NCBI GenBank assembly: GCA_048499455.1
Contig: JASNZV010000002.1
Span: 372,001 to 436,000, forward strand
Direction of reading: 5' to 3'
Origin: CFX5 sp023384495
Lineage (GTDB): Bacteria; Chloroflexota; Anaerolineae; Caldilineales; Caldilineaceae
DNA: 64,000 bases
The position numbers and the translations under genes are program-made. Each line of letters opens with the position of its first letter. Positions within the stretch are counted from its first letter, which is position 1. Of this stretch, positions 1-8,493 are shown one piece after another. Below the pieces are notes generated by a model. That model was not told the origin of the DNA. It searched no databases and saw only the letters and a list, made by a program, of their open reading frames with translations.

Positions 1-55
1 CGCTGGTGCGTTGAACCGAACCTTGTTGAACGCATCACATTTCACTCACTACATA

Positions 56-541
56 TTACGCCACGCTCTGCATCTCTGGGCTGTCGGCCGCGTCGAGCAC
101 GGCGCGCACGATCTTGTCATAGCCGGTGCAGCGGCAGAGGTTACCGGCCAGCCACAACCGGACGTCATGTTCGGTGGGGTCTGGGTTCTTATCGAGCAGC
201 GCCTTGGCCGAAATCAGAAAGCCCGGCGTGCAGATTCCGCACTGGAGGGCAGCGTGTTCCAAAAACTTCTGTTGCAGCGGGTGCAACTGCGACGGACCAG
301 CAAGCCCTTCAACAGTGGTAATCTTGGCGCCGTTGGCTTCCACCGCCAATACCAGGCACGAATTGACCAACACACCGTCCAGGATCACGTTGCAGGCGCC
401 GCAGTTGCCGTTGTTGCAACCTTCCTTTGCGCCGGTCAATTGCAGTTCATCGCGCAGCACCTCCAAAAGGCTTTGGCGCGGCTCGCACAAGAATTCCATT
501 TCCTGACCATTAATGGTCGACGTAACAATCGTCTTCGACAT
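56..541 (-). CDS. (2Fe-2S)-binding small subunit of a molybdenum hydroxylase (CoxS/XdhC type)
   Basis: Electron-transfer subunit of a CO-dehydrogenase/xanthine-dehydrogenase-type enzyme; it would pass electrons from the Mo centre to the FAD subunit. The 161-residue protein carries both expected cluster motifs: the plant-ferredoxin type CNNGNCGAC (Cys42, 47, 50, with Cys62) and the helical-domain pair CGIC (101, 104) and CRC (136, 138). The start at 541 is chosen because GGAG lies 8 nt upstream; an upstream in-frame ATG at 577 lacks this. The gene follows the FAD subunit by 77 bp on the same strand, giving the M-S order of cox operons, so the large Mo-binding subunit is expected beyond the left edge. 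The substrate cannot be told from this subunit. Confidence 0.92.
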   Translation of the reverse strand: MSKTIVTSTINGQEMEFLCEPRQSLLEVLRDELQLTGAKEGCNNGNCGACNVILDGVLVNSCLVLAVEANGAKITTVEGLAGPSQLHPLQQKFLEHAALQCGICTPGFLISAKALLDKNPDPTEHDVRLWLAGNLCRCTGYDKIVRAVLDAADSPEMQSVA

Positions 542-602
542 GTGAGATTCTCCAAATGGATGTTGCGCGCTGCACAATACGCAATGCGCAGCAGAATTGG
601 CG

Positions 603-632
603 CCTAGCTGGCCTTTGCCTAGCTGGCCTTTG
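603..632. repeat. 15-bp perfect tandem duplication at the coxM stop codon
   Basis: The unit CCTAGCTGGCCTTTG occurs twice without a gap (603-617 and 618-632). The copy boundary includes the stop codon of the FAD-subunit gene, so the last residues (KAS) and the stop are repeated just downstream. It looks like a slippage duplication. Confidence 0.8.
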
Positions 633-1494
633 CCCGCTCAATCGCCTTCTCCAGCGCGCGCCGGGTAAGGACGCCCGCCATGTGTTTGCGATATTCCGCG
701 GTGCCGCGCATATCGGTGATCGGCTTGGCGGCGTCCTGCGCGATCTTGGCGGCGGTAGCAATCGATTCAGCATTCACCGGCTGCCCGGCCAACGCGGCGC
801 CGGCATCCGCCACATAGAGTGGCGTCGGGGCCACGGCGCCCAGGGCAATCCGGGCCGAGACAAACTTGGTGCGGCTCTCATCCAGTTGCACAGATGCGCC
901 AGCGCCCACCACGGCAATGTCCATTTCGTTGCGGGGGATAAAGCGCAGGTAGGCGGCCCCAAACCCTGCCTTGGGCGCCGGAATCGACATCGACACCAGA
1001 AATTCACCTGGTTGCAATTGGGTGCGCCCAGGCGCCACACAGAACTCTTCCACCGGTACGGAACGTCGCCCGTTCGGCCCGGCAATCTGGCATATGGCCG
1101 AGTGGGCGATCAGGGCAGGGATCGAATCGGCTGCCGGCGACGCATTGCACAGGTTGCCGCCAAAGCTGGCGCGCCCCTGGATCTGCACGCCACCAATCAG
1201 ATGAGCCGAGTCCATCAACCCCGGATAGGCCGCCGCCACCGTCTTGTTGTCATACATCCGGTAGCAGGGCACCGCAGCGCCAAGCGTCAACCCTTGTTGG
1301 GGGTCGAAGGAAAGCTCTGTGGTCTCCGGCAGACGCTTCACATCGACGACAACCTCGGCTCGGCGCCGGCCTTCGCGCAGCGCCACCAACAGGTCCGTCC
1401 CACCACTCAGGACGCGCGCCATATCGCCCTTCTTCTGCAACAGTGCGACGACCTCGTCTACGCTCTTGGGCGAAGCATATTCAATCGCTTGCAA
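619..1494 (-). CDS. FAD-binding medium subunit of a molybdenum hydroxylase (CoxM type)
   Basis: FAD-binding subunit of a CO/xanthine dehydrogenase family enzyme, 291 residues, the normal length. The N-terminal FAD_binding_5 domain shows the family motifs VLSGGTDLL (about 28-36) and, near 110, GGNLCNASPAADS, which binds the FAD pyrophosphate; the C-terminal third is the CO_deh_flav_C domain. The start is a TTG at 1492-1494, preceded by AGGAGG with 7-nt spacing, far better than any ATG nearby. It is the first gene of a minus-strand operon with the 2Fe-2S subunit. A structured non-coding stretch lies 75-170 nt upstream and may be a leader. Confidence 0.92.
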   Translation of the reverse strand: MQAIEYASPKSVDEVVALLQKKGDMARVLSGGTDLLVALREGRRRAEVVVDVKRLPETTELSFDPQQGLTLGAAVPCYRMYDNKTVAAAYPGLMDSAHLIGGVQIQGRASFGGNLCNASPAADSIPALIAHSAICQIAGPNGRRSVPVEEFCVAPGRTQLQPGEFLVSMSIPAPKAGFGAAYLRFIPRNEMDIAVVGAGASVQLDESRTKFVSARIALGAVAPTPLYVADAGAALAGQPVNAESIATAAKIAQDAAKPITDMRGTAEYRKHMAGVLTRRALEKAIERAKAS

Positions 1495-2005
1495 GGGAAT
1501 GCCTCCTTTTGGGGACTAGGGCTTTGAAAAGGGAATAATGATTGGACAACCATTCAACCCCCCAACTCACCCCAGCATGAATAAGGGAGCCGCCACGGGA
1601 CCGGCAAGGCAGCGGCTTCTTGCCCAGCTAGAGCCACTGGGAGGGATAAGACAGGCTGAACAGTACTAAGCTTTGGATTCCAACTGTCAATAGTTTACAG
1701 CACAACGGTAGTTCACGTCAAAGCCCATTCAAACCAAATCATGACTTACGCAGCGCCTGACGGCTATCAGGAGAGACCACTGCGTCAATGAACAACCCTT
1801 CAGTCACAGTTCTATAAGGCCTTTTTAACAGCCCAGGTGGTTGACGATTGACGCTCATACCACCTGTCGGTTTGCAAAGTCACTCTGTGAAAGACGCAGT
1901 AAGTCCCACAAATGAGTCCGCAGCGGCGCCTGACATGTTTTCCCAGTACTTTTGGATGGACCAAGTTCCATCATTTGCCCCTGGAACAACCGGCGCGCCC
2001 TACGT
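1495..2005. other. Intergenic region with a structured candidate leader (1570-1665)
   Basis: There is no convincing gene. The stretch 1585-1645 can fold into competing hairpins: GGCAAG (1603-1608) pairs perfectly with CTTGCC (1619-1624), AGCCGC (1589-1594) can pair with GCGGCT (1612-1617), and CCCAG (1623-1627) with CTGGG. It lies upstream of the minus-strand coxM, so it could be a 5' leader of that operon, or simply the promoter region of comEC on the other strand. It does not match a riboswitch consensus I could recall with confidence. Confidence 0.3.
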
Positions 2006-4615
2006 ATGATCCACTCCATGACGTTACTTTACCTTGCACTGGCCTATATGACGGGCGTTGCGCTGGGCCGGCTGGCGTGGGCTGCGGGCTGGCTGGACTG
2101 CACCTGGCCAGACTGGCTCTGGGTTTGGCCGTTGCTGCTCTTGCCCCTGCTGCCCACGCTCAACGAGTTGCCGTGGTTCCGACCCCGGCTCGTTCCGTTG
2201 CGGTGGCCACGGCGCGCCGGATTTCGCGCCCCGCGCCGCGGCCCTTCGCCCGCCCTGTTGATCGCGATCGGCGTCTGCGCGTTAACGGGCGCCTTACGCT
2301 ACGCCAGCCAACCATTGGAGCCGTGCTGGACGGCTAGCGATCTGCCATTCTACAATCTGGCTGCCGAGCGCGCCTTTGACAAAGAGGCGCCCCAAGTGAT
2401 CATCACCGGCTATATTAGTAGCTATCCACTGCTATCCGACACCACGCAGCGCGTCGAAATCCAGGCGCTGCGCCTGGAGGTGGAGGGCGTGATACATGGC
2501 GTCAAGGGGCAAGTACGCTTGAACACCGGCATCCGAGAACGCTATCGCTACGGCCAACCCGTACAAGTGACCGGTCGTCTGGTGACGCCGCCTGTCTTTG
2601 ATACATTCTCGTATCGAGAGTTTCTGGCCCGCAAGGGAATCCACAGCCTCGTCTACGGCGCACAGATCGTCGAGTTGCCGGGCGAGAACCAGGGCCACCC
2701 GTTGTTGCGCGTACTCTATACAGTGCGGGCGCAGGGCGAAGCCTTGATCAACCGGCTGCTGCCCGAGCCGTATGCCGCGCTGGCAAACGGCATGTTGCTC
2801 GGCATCGAATCGGGCATACCCGATGATCTATATGACCAATTTAACCTGACCGGCAGCAGTCATGTGATTGTCATCTCTGGGTCGAATGTGGCGCTGATTG
2901 CCGGCGTGATCATGGGCGTCGCGCAGCGGCTGCTTGGGCGGCGGCGTGTGCTCTGGCCCACGTTGGCCGGCATTGCCTCCTACGCCCTACTGGTGGGCGG
3001 CGATGCAGCCGTATTGCGGGCGGCGCTCATGGGCGGCCTCTTTGTGGTAGCCACTGTGATAAACCGGCGCAGCACGGCGTTGGTCAGCCTGGCTGCGGCC
3101 TGTTGGGCCATGACCCTGGCCAATCCGCTGACACTCTGGGATGTCGGTTTTCAACTGAGTAGCGCAGCCACGGCGGGGCTGATCCTCTTTACACCAGCCA
3201 TACAGGGCGCGTTGCAACGACTATCTTCCAGAGACGCCGGAAGCGAACTGCCCCCACTGCGCGAATCTGCCGTGGGCAACGCCGTGGTCATGGCGGGCGG
3301 CGCGGCGCGCAGCCTGCTCGAAGAAAGCCTGGTCACCACCCTGGCCGCCAATGTGACGACGCTGCCGCTGGTCGTCTATTATTTTGGGCGCCTCAGCCTT
3401 GTGAGCATTCTGACGAATCTGCTCATCATCCCCATTCAGCCGCTCATCATGCTCTCCGGGAGCGCCGGGGTGGTGCTTGGCCTGCTGGGCGATCTGGCGG
3501 GCGGCGACGCGCTGGCGCAATTGACCTTCTGGCTCACCTGGCTGGGGCTGATCTGGACCGTGGCGGTGGTGCAATGGACGGCAGCCCTGCCCGGCGCAAG
3601 CCTATCGATTGCCGGCTATGGCTTGGTTGCGCTTGTGGTGACCTATGCCGCAATCTTTGCTCTACGATGGAGGGCGTTCTTCTTTGGCTGGCTTGGTCAT
3701 TTTGTACAGCTCGACCTGCGCGGCTGGCAAACCCGCCTGGTGGGCCCCAGCGCAATAATCGGCGTTGGCGTGTGTGCGCTGCTGCTTTGGTCGGCAGCGG
3801 GATCGTTGCCCGACGGCCGCCTGCACGTCTACTTTCTCAACATTGGGCAGGGCGATGGCATCTTTATCCAAACGCCGTCGGGGCGCCAGATGCTCATTGA
3901 TGGCGGTGGTAGCCCTGAGTTATTGTTTAACGAGCTCGGGACGATCATGCCCTTTTGGGATCGCACACTCGACCTCGTCGCCGTGTCTAATCCTGACCAG
4001 GACCACATGGAGGCGCAGATCCAGGCAATTAGTCGCTTCGCGATTGCAGCGGCGCTGGACACCAGGGCGGCGCAGTCCAATCCCTCCGCCGACCGCTGGC
4101 GGGCAGGGCTCAAGAATGCCGGCGCAACAATACAAGTGCAACACCGAGGCGGTTTGATTGACCTGGGTGACGGGGTGACGCTTACCGTATTGTGGCCACC
4201 CGAGGAGATATTTCATCGCGGGAAGGCCAACGATGAGCAGTTTATCGACAACGAGAATTCGCTGGTGTTGCGACTCCGCTACGACGATTTCAGTGTGTTG
4301 CTCACGGGGGATGCCGGCGTCCCTGCCGAATTCGCAATGCTGGCTGACGGCGCCCCTCTGCATGCCACCGTCCTGAAGGTGGGACATCACGGCAGCAGTA
4401 GCAGCTCTAGCCCTCCCTTCATCCGTGCGGTGAACCCCCAGGTGGCCGTGATCCAGAGTGGGGTGGACAACCGCTACGGCCACCCGCACAAGATGGTGCT
4501 CGACAATCTGGCCGGCCGCACCGTGTTGCGCAACGATCTCCATGGTCGCATCCACATTGCCAGTGATGGGCAGCAGATGTGGGTCGACGTCGAAAACGGG
4601 GCGGGCGGATTCTAA
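2006..4615 (+). CDS. comEC: ComEC/Rec2 family competence DNA-uptake channel
   Basis: Inner-membrane channel that passes single-stranded DNA into the cytoplasm during natural transformation. About 869 residues. Domain order is complete: an N-terminal DUF4131 region with short hydrophobic segments, a central Competence domain with the ISGSNVALIAG motif (near 290) and many membrane helices, and a C-terminal metallo-beta-lactamase-like domain (LNIGQGDGIF near 611, SNPDQDHMEA in place of the usual HxxxDH, HHGSSSSS near 793, then GHPH). The start is uncertain: ATGs at 1952, 2006 and 2018 are all in frame and none has a clear Shine-Dalgarno; 2006 or 2018 puts the first hydrophobic helix at the N-terminus. 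It stands alone and converges on glucokinase. Confidence 0.93.
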   Translation: MIHSMTLLYLALAYMTGVALGRLAWAAGWLDCTWPDWLWVWPLLLLPLLPTLNELPWFRPRLVPLRWPRRAGFRAPRRGPSPALLIAIGVCALTGALRYASQPLEPCWTASDLPFYNLAAERAFDKEAPQVIITGYISSYPLLSDTTQRVEIQALRLEVEGVIHGVKGQVRLNTGIRERYRYGQPVQVTGRLVTPPVFDTFSYREFLARKGIHSLVYGAQIVELPGENQGHPLLRVLYTVRAQGEALINRLLPEPYAALANGMLLGIESGIPDDLYDQFNLTGSSHVIVISGSNVALIAGVIMGVAQRLLGRRRVLWPTLAGIASYALLVGGDAAVLRAALMGGLFVVATVINRRSTALVSLAAACWAMTLANPLTLWDVGFQLSSAATAGLILFTPAIQGALQRLSSRDAGSELPPLRESAVGNAVVMAGGAARSLLEESLVTTLAANVTTLPLVVYYFGRLSLVSILTNLLIIPIQPLIMLSGSAGVVLGLLGDLAGGDALAQLTFWLTWLGLIWTVAVVQWTAALPGASLSIAGYGLVALVVTYAAIFALRWRAFFFGWLGHFVQLDLRGWQTRLVGPSAIIGVGVCALLLWSAAGSLPDGRLHVYFLNIGQGDGIFIQTPSGRQMLIDGGGSPELLFNELGTIMPFWDRTLDLVAVSNPDQDHMEAQIQAISRFAIAAALDTRAAQSNPSADRWRAGLKNAGATIQVQHRGGLIDLGDGVTLTVLWPPEEIFHRGKANDEQFIDNENSLVLRLRYDDFSVLLTGDAGVPAEFAMLADGAPLHATVLKVGHHGSSSSSSPPFIRAVNPQVAVIQSGVDNRYGHPHKMVLDNLAGRTVLRNDLHGRIHIASDGQQMWVDVENGAGGF

Positions 4616-4667
4616 CACTTGACTGCATACGGTTGTGGCTCTGAAGCTGGCATGATCAGAATTAGGC

Positions 4668-5654
4668 TCAATCGTCGAGCCCAAAGTAGGCTGCGCCAAA
4701 GAGGGCAGCCTGTGGGTTCAAGATTACATGCACCGGCGCCTGCGCAAGAATTTCGCCCATGCGCCCCTTATGGACGAAGGCGTCCATAAAGTGGCCTTCT
4801 TGTAGCGAAGCAAGAATCCGCGGGGGAATCCCACCGCCGAGATAGACCCCACCCGTCGCCAATACCTTGAGCGCCATGTTGCCAGCCTCAGCGCCCAGCA
4901 ACGCGACAAACGTGTTCAGCGTGGCGCGGCAGAGCTTGCAGGGGGGGTCCTCATTCAACGCCGCTTGCATAATGATTGGGGTGTGGTCGTCCGCCACGGC
5001 CAGTTTGGCCGCCAACCAATTCGGCTCATGCTCGAAGCCGATGACTTTGAGATACTCATAAATGTTGGGGATGCCAATACCAGAGCAGACCCGTTCCCAA
5101 CTCACGTGGCCAAAGCGTTGTGACAGATGGCGCAGTAGCCCCATCTCAAACTCATTGCTCGGGGCAAAGCTGGCATGCCCTCCTTCCGATGGGTATGCAA
5201 CATAGCGCGCGCCATTGTGAACCAGGTACGCTTCGCCCAGGCCCGTGCCAGGCGCCACCACGGCGATCGGGCCTGTTGGGTCTGTGCGACCCCGGTTGAG
5301 CGTAAACAGGTCGCTGGCCCCCAGGTGAGGAACCGCATTGGCCACAGCCACCAGGTCATTGATCAATCGCACGCGCTCGAGCTTTAGCGACGATTGAAGC
5401 TGTGCTTCATCCATTTTCCAGGGGAGATTCGTGATGGTTGCGCGCCCATCCACCACCGGCCCAGCCACCCCAAAACAAGCGCGTTGCACAGGGATCGTTA
5501 CCTCGCTCAAGAATGCCTGCACAAGCGCAGCGAGGCTCGTAAATTGCCGGCTGGGCAACGTGGCTTCGGCCAACGGTTGCGCCGGCCCTTGCGTGGGGTC
5601 GACAATTGCGAGACTGGTTTTGGTGCCCCCAATATCGCCTGCGAGAAGGTTCAT
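4668..5654 (-). CDS. glk: Glucokinase
   Basis: Phosphorylates glucose at C6 with ATP at the start of glycolysis. The 328-residue protein belongs to the bacterial Glk family (not ROK). It has the phosphate-binding motif GDIGGTKT at 6-13, the catalytic-base motif LINDL with Asp100, and APGTGLGEA near 135. The ATG at 5652-5654 follows AGGAG with 7-nt spacing; a GTG one codon upstream is less likely. The Shine-Dalgarno overlaps the stop codon of the upstream dehydrogenase gene (10-nt gap), so the two are probably co-transcribed and translationally linked. Confidence 0.9.
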   Translation of the reverse strand: MNLLAGDIGGTKTSLAIVDPTQGPAQPLAEATLPSRQFTSLAALVQAFLSEVTIPVQRACFGVAGPVVDGRATITNLPWKMDEAQLQSSLKLERVRLINDLVAVANAVPHLGASDLFTLNRGRTDPTGPIAVVAPGTGLGEAYLVHNGARYVAYPSEGGHASFAPSNEFEMGLLRHLSQRFGHVSWERVCSGIGIPNIYEYLKVIGFEHEPNWLAAKLAVADDHTPIIMQAALNEDPPCKLCRATLNTFVALLGAEAGNMALKVLATGGVYLGGGIPPRILASLQEGHFMDAFVHKGRMGEILAQAPVHVILNPQAALFGAAYFGLDD

Positions 5655-5664
5655 CACATCACTC

Positions 5665-6450
5665 CTATTCTTCGGCGAGCAAGTCGCGCGCCATGCGGTA
5701 GTTGCCGGCAGTCAGGCCCCCATCCACGGTCAGTGTGGCGCCGGTGATCCACGCGGCGTCATCAGAGGCAAGAAAGAGGGCGGCTTTGGCAATATCTTCG
5801 GGCTTACCGACGCGGCCCATTGGGTACCAGCGGGCAAGTTTTTCAAAGACGTGGGGGTCCTTCTGCAGGATTGGCTCCCAAATCGGTGTATGGATGGTGC
5901 CGGGGCAGATCACATTGACGCGCACGTTATGGCGGCCATACTTGATCGCCATGTTCTGCGTCAGATTGATGACGCCGGCCTTGGCCGCGCTATACGCCTC
6001 CTCCCCCAGACCGGTCAGGCCATTGACCGATGCGATGTTGACGATGGCGCCATAACGGCGTTCAATCATCCCCGGCAAAAGCGCTTTGGAGCAGAGAAAG
6101 ACACCCTTGAGGACGATATCCAGGTTGCGATTCCAGGTTGCCTCATCAAAGGTCAGAATATCATCCCCCTCGGCGATGGCCGCATTGTTGACCAGCAAGT
6201 CGACGCGGCCAAACGCAGCCACAGCGTTCTGCGCCATGGATGCCACCGCGGCGGCGTCAGCCACATCCACGGCTACTGCCTGCGCGCGCCCGCCAGCGTC
6301 GGTGATCCGCCTGACTGTGGCCGCGGCGCGATCGAGGAAGCGATCCGCCGCCACCACTGCCGCGCCCTCAGCGGCGAAGCGCTCGGCAATTGCCTGGCCA
6401 ATTCCAGAGCCGCCACCTGTGACAAGCGCCACTCGATCATGAAGTCGCAT
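5665..6450 (-). CDS. Short-chain dehydrogenase/reductase (SDR, FabG/glucose dehydrogenase-like)
   Basis: NAD(P)-dependent oxidoreductase of the classical SDR family, 261 residues. It shows the cofactor motif TGGGSGIG (about 10-17), NNAA near 88, and the catalytic YSAAK motif near 153, with a complete C-terminal substrate loop. The ATG at 6448-6450 is preceded closely by AGGGAGAG; a TTG five codons upstream is open but overlaps that ribosome site. It sits directly upstream of glucokinase in one operon, so a sugar substrate is plausible, but the sequence alone does not fix it. Confidence 0.88.
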   Translation of the reverse strand: MRLHDRVALVTGGGSGIGQAIAERFAAEGAAVVAADRFLDRAAATVRRITDAGGRAQAVAVDVADAAAVASMAQNAVAAFGRVDLLVNNAAIAEGDDILTFDEATWNRNLDIVLKGVFLCSKALLPGMIERRYGAIVNIASVNGLTGLGEEAYSAAKAGVINLTQNMAIKYGRHNVRVNVICPGTIHTPIWEPILQKDPHVFEKLARWYPMGRVGKPEDIAKAALFLASDDAAWITGATLTVDGGLTAGNYRMARDLLAEE

Positions 6451-6537
6451 TGATCTCTCCCTCAACCATCGTGACCCGTTTGCAATCTACTTGTGCGCGA
6501 TCCCCAGCTTCACCGGTTGATGTTTCGTGGGCTGCCT

Positions 6538-7422
6538 TTATCGACTGCCAAAAAGCGCCAACTTGAAGGGGTGCTCGGCGTGGTCATCCAGCGGCTGTAG
6601 CCAACGCTGCCGGGCAATGGGGCGGGCGCACGAACCATACGCCGCCACATGAATGGGGTGATGCTGCGCCACATGGCAAAGCCGCTCCAACACGGTCTGC
6701 AACAAGTCGCCGGTAAAGGGTGTAAACAGAAAGAACAAGGTTCCGGCATGGAGATCGGCTGTGCGGGCGTCGGCGTGTAGGAATGTGACATGGCCACCGC
6801 CCAAATCGACCGCCTGGCGCCGCGCATAGCCAACATATGCCGCCTCGACCTCCACGCCTGTGGCTGGCAACCCCGTCAAGTAATGGAAAAGCAACACCAA
6901 CTGACCCAATCCCGAGCCAAGATCAAAAAAATGAGCAGTGGGCGTCGGGCAGAGGCGGTCAATCAGCTCTAGCAGAACGCGCGCCGGGGTCTGCTCCAGA
7001 TGCACCATCTCTGGGCTACGGGGCCGCGTCTCCGGCGGGGTCGGTTGTGGGGCAAATACCCCGCGCACCCACACATCAAGGCCGTCGTGATCAAGATGGT
7101 CTACGCCTGTTTCCCCACGGCGATAGGCTGTGTAGCGATCTAGAACAGGCCGTAGACGAGCGCCGCGCCACTGCCCAGTGACAATCCGATGGCGCGCATC
7201 AGCAACGATCTGCTCAGTGATGGCAGCCCATTGTTCCGCGTAGCGTACGGCCTCTTCGTAGAGGGCAACCATTGCAGGCAGGTGACGGCGCGCGCGCGCC
7301 ACCTGCCGTAAATACGAAACAAACGCCAGCGCCTCGGCTCGCCCGGCCAGATTATCGGGCTGCCACAATCGCTGGTCGTGTAGAAATCGCTCAAGTTCAA
7401 GCCCGAGCTTTGCAACATCCAT
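6538..7422 (-). CDS. Class I SAM-dependent methyltransferase-like protein
   Basis: A protein of about 294 residues with an N-terminal helical region of unknown role and a C-terminal Rossmann fold. The SAM-binding motif I is visible as FFDLGSGLGQLV (about 163-174), followed by an acidic end of strand 2 (GVEVEAAYV). No clear catalytic motif for DNA, RNA or protein methylation could be named. The start at 7422 (MDVAKLG) is chosen because the region further upstream reads as an unlikely hydrophobic extension, but the ribosome site is weak. It is on the same strand as the SDR and glucokinase genes, 87 bp upstream, and may be in the same transcript. Confidence 0.7.
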   Translation of the reverse strand: MDVAKLGLELERFLHDQRLWQPDNLAGRAEALAFVSYLRQVARARRHLPAMVALYEEAVRYAEQWAAITEQIVADARHRIVTGQWRGARLRPVLDRYTAYRRGETGVDHLDHDGLDVWVRGVFAPQPTPPETRPRSPEMVHLEQTPARVLLELIDRLCPTPTAHFFDLGSGLGQLVLLFHYLTGLPATGVEVEAAYVGYARRQAVDLGGGHVTFLHADARTADLHAGTLFFLFTPFTGDLLQTVLERLCHVAQHHPIHVAAYGSCARPIARQRWLQPLDDHAEHPFKLALFGSR

Positions 7423-7820
7423 ATCACTCTGCAATGCGCCGACTCCAACCAGACCCCACACCGCCAACACACGGGGCGTTGGCGAGCAGCCCTTATCACA
7501 CAGTAAGAAATTATCACCTTTTTACCAGAGTATAGAGGATCGGATAGCCCTATGCAAGTGTGAAAAACGCTCACGACCGCATGACAATCGATCCCTATTC
7601 GTCGACGGCGTTGGCCAATACTAACTCGATTATGCACGTCAACTACTACATATTTACTATATAGCCCCTCAGAAGAACGCGACAAATCACCTATACACTT
7701 TCATTCATTTGCCGCATGTCAAAAGCGGGGTTTACCGGTAAAGTAGCGTTATCCAATCATATGATGGTTACGGCCATCTTCATTCCCATCCCATCTTTTG
7801 AATCCAGGAGGCAAGCAATT
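7423..7820. other. AT-richer intergenic region before the IS630-type gene
   Basis: No gene seen. The stretch is clearly AT-richer than its surroundings. It holds a perfect 12-bp palindrome TTTACCGGTAAA (7731-7742), which could be an operator or the remains of a transposon end. No matching inverted copy was found downstream of the following gene. Confidence 0.4.
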
Positions 7821-8261
7821 ATGGACAAACTTAGACAACAGGCAATCACGCCACAGCACACTCGATATACAGGCGGGGGCCGCGAGGCGCGACGCTACCG
7901 TGCTCTGGCCCTGAAAGAGCAGGGTTGGAAACAAGCCCGAATCGCCGAAGAGCTGGGCGTCACCCCAGGGGCTGTGAGCCAGTGGCTGAAACGCGCCCGC
8001 GAAGAGGGGCGGGCCGCGCTCCAAAGTCGAAAAGGGGGCGGCCCCAAACCACGCCTACAAGATGAGGAGATCAGGCGCCTCCCCGATTTGCTGGCCCGTG
8101 GCCCTCAAGCCTATGGCTTTCGGGGCAACAGTTGGACTCGCTCACGCATCATCGCCGTCATTCAGCAGGTGTACGGCGTGCAGTTTAGCCACGGCCACAT
8201 TGGGCGGATCATGCGTAAAAGTGGTGTGCGCCTGCGCGAATCTTCGCTGGCGCGCCATTGA
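7821..8261 (+). CDS. Stand-alone IS630-type transposase N-terminal DNA-binding domain
   Basis: A 146-residue protein matching the N-terminal half of IS630-family transposases: a helix-turn-helix (WKQARIAEELGVTPGAVSQW, about 36-55), a linker rich in Arg/Lys and Gly, then the winged-helix segment with the typical GNSWTRSRI and HIGRIMRKSGV motifs. A full transposase would continue with a DDE domain of about 180 residues, but the frame ends at 8261 and no DDE motifs appear in the other frames up to the next gene. The ATG has an AGGAGG 10 bases upstream, so it may be expressed. It is either a decayed insertion sequence or a domesticated DNA-binding protein. Confidence 0.75.
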   Translation: MDKLRQQAITPQHTRYTGGGREARRYRALALKEQGWKQARIAEELGVTPGAVSQWLKRAREEGRAALQSRKGGGPKPRLQDEEIRRLPDLLARGPQAYGFRGNSWTRSRIIAVIQQVYGVQFSHGHIGRIMRKSGVRLRESSLARH

Positions 8262-8352
8262 CGCTGTCCTCTGCCGCTGACGAGCGCAGGCCCCATCCAT
8301 GAACCAAATCAATGAAGCAATGATTGTAGGAATGTAATCTGCGGAGTAGATG

Positions 8353-8391
8353 GCGCCAGGCGTGACTCATGCCTGGCGCTTCGTATTTTAA
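8353..8391 (+). terminator. Rho-independent terminator
   Basis: Perfect 9-bp stem GCGCCAGGC / GCCTGGCGC (8353-8361, 8371-8379) with a 9-nt loop, followed by the T-rich run TTCGTATTTT. It lies downstream of the IS630-type gene and before the PadR promoter, so it would insulate the two. Confidence 0.75.
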
Positions 8392-8402
8392 TCCCAAGAT
8401 GC

Positions 8403-8431
8403 TTGACAAATCCTATGGATGATTATATACT
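8403..8431 (+). promoter_or_regulatory. Sigma-70-type promoter of the PadR operon
   Basis: A consensus -35 TTGACA (8403-8408) and a near-consensus -10 TATACT (8426-8431) with the ideal 17-nt spacing. It stands 63 nt before the padR-type start codon and directly in front of two palindromes, which suggests repression of this promoter by the gene product. Confidence 0.8.
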
Positions 8432-8461
8432 AACTATAGTTATTACTAATATAGATTAGTA
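8431..8461. promoter_or_regulatory. Two palindromic operator candidates for the PadR regulator
   Basis: A perfect 12-bp palindrome TAACTATAGTTA (8431-8442) overlaps the last base of the -10 box. Two bases after it lies a second inverted repeat, TACTAAT-ATAG-ATTAGTA (8444-8461). Both cover the expected transcription start. PadR proteins bind AT-rich dyads of this kind in their own promoters, so autoregulation is a reasonable inference. Confidence 0.6.
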
Positions 8462-8493
8462 GGGACATTACCGTCGATAGTGCGCCATAGAGC

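Noticed and set aside
1585..1650. Cobalamin riboswitch, suggested by GCCACTGGGAGGG
   Set aside because: The rest of the B12-box and downstream conserved segments are missing, and the gene downstream on that strand is comEC, not a B12-related gene.
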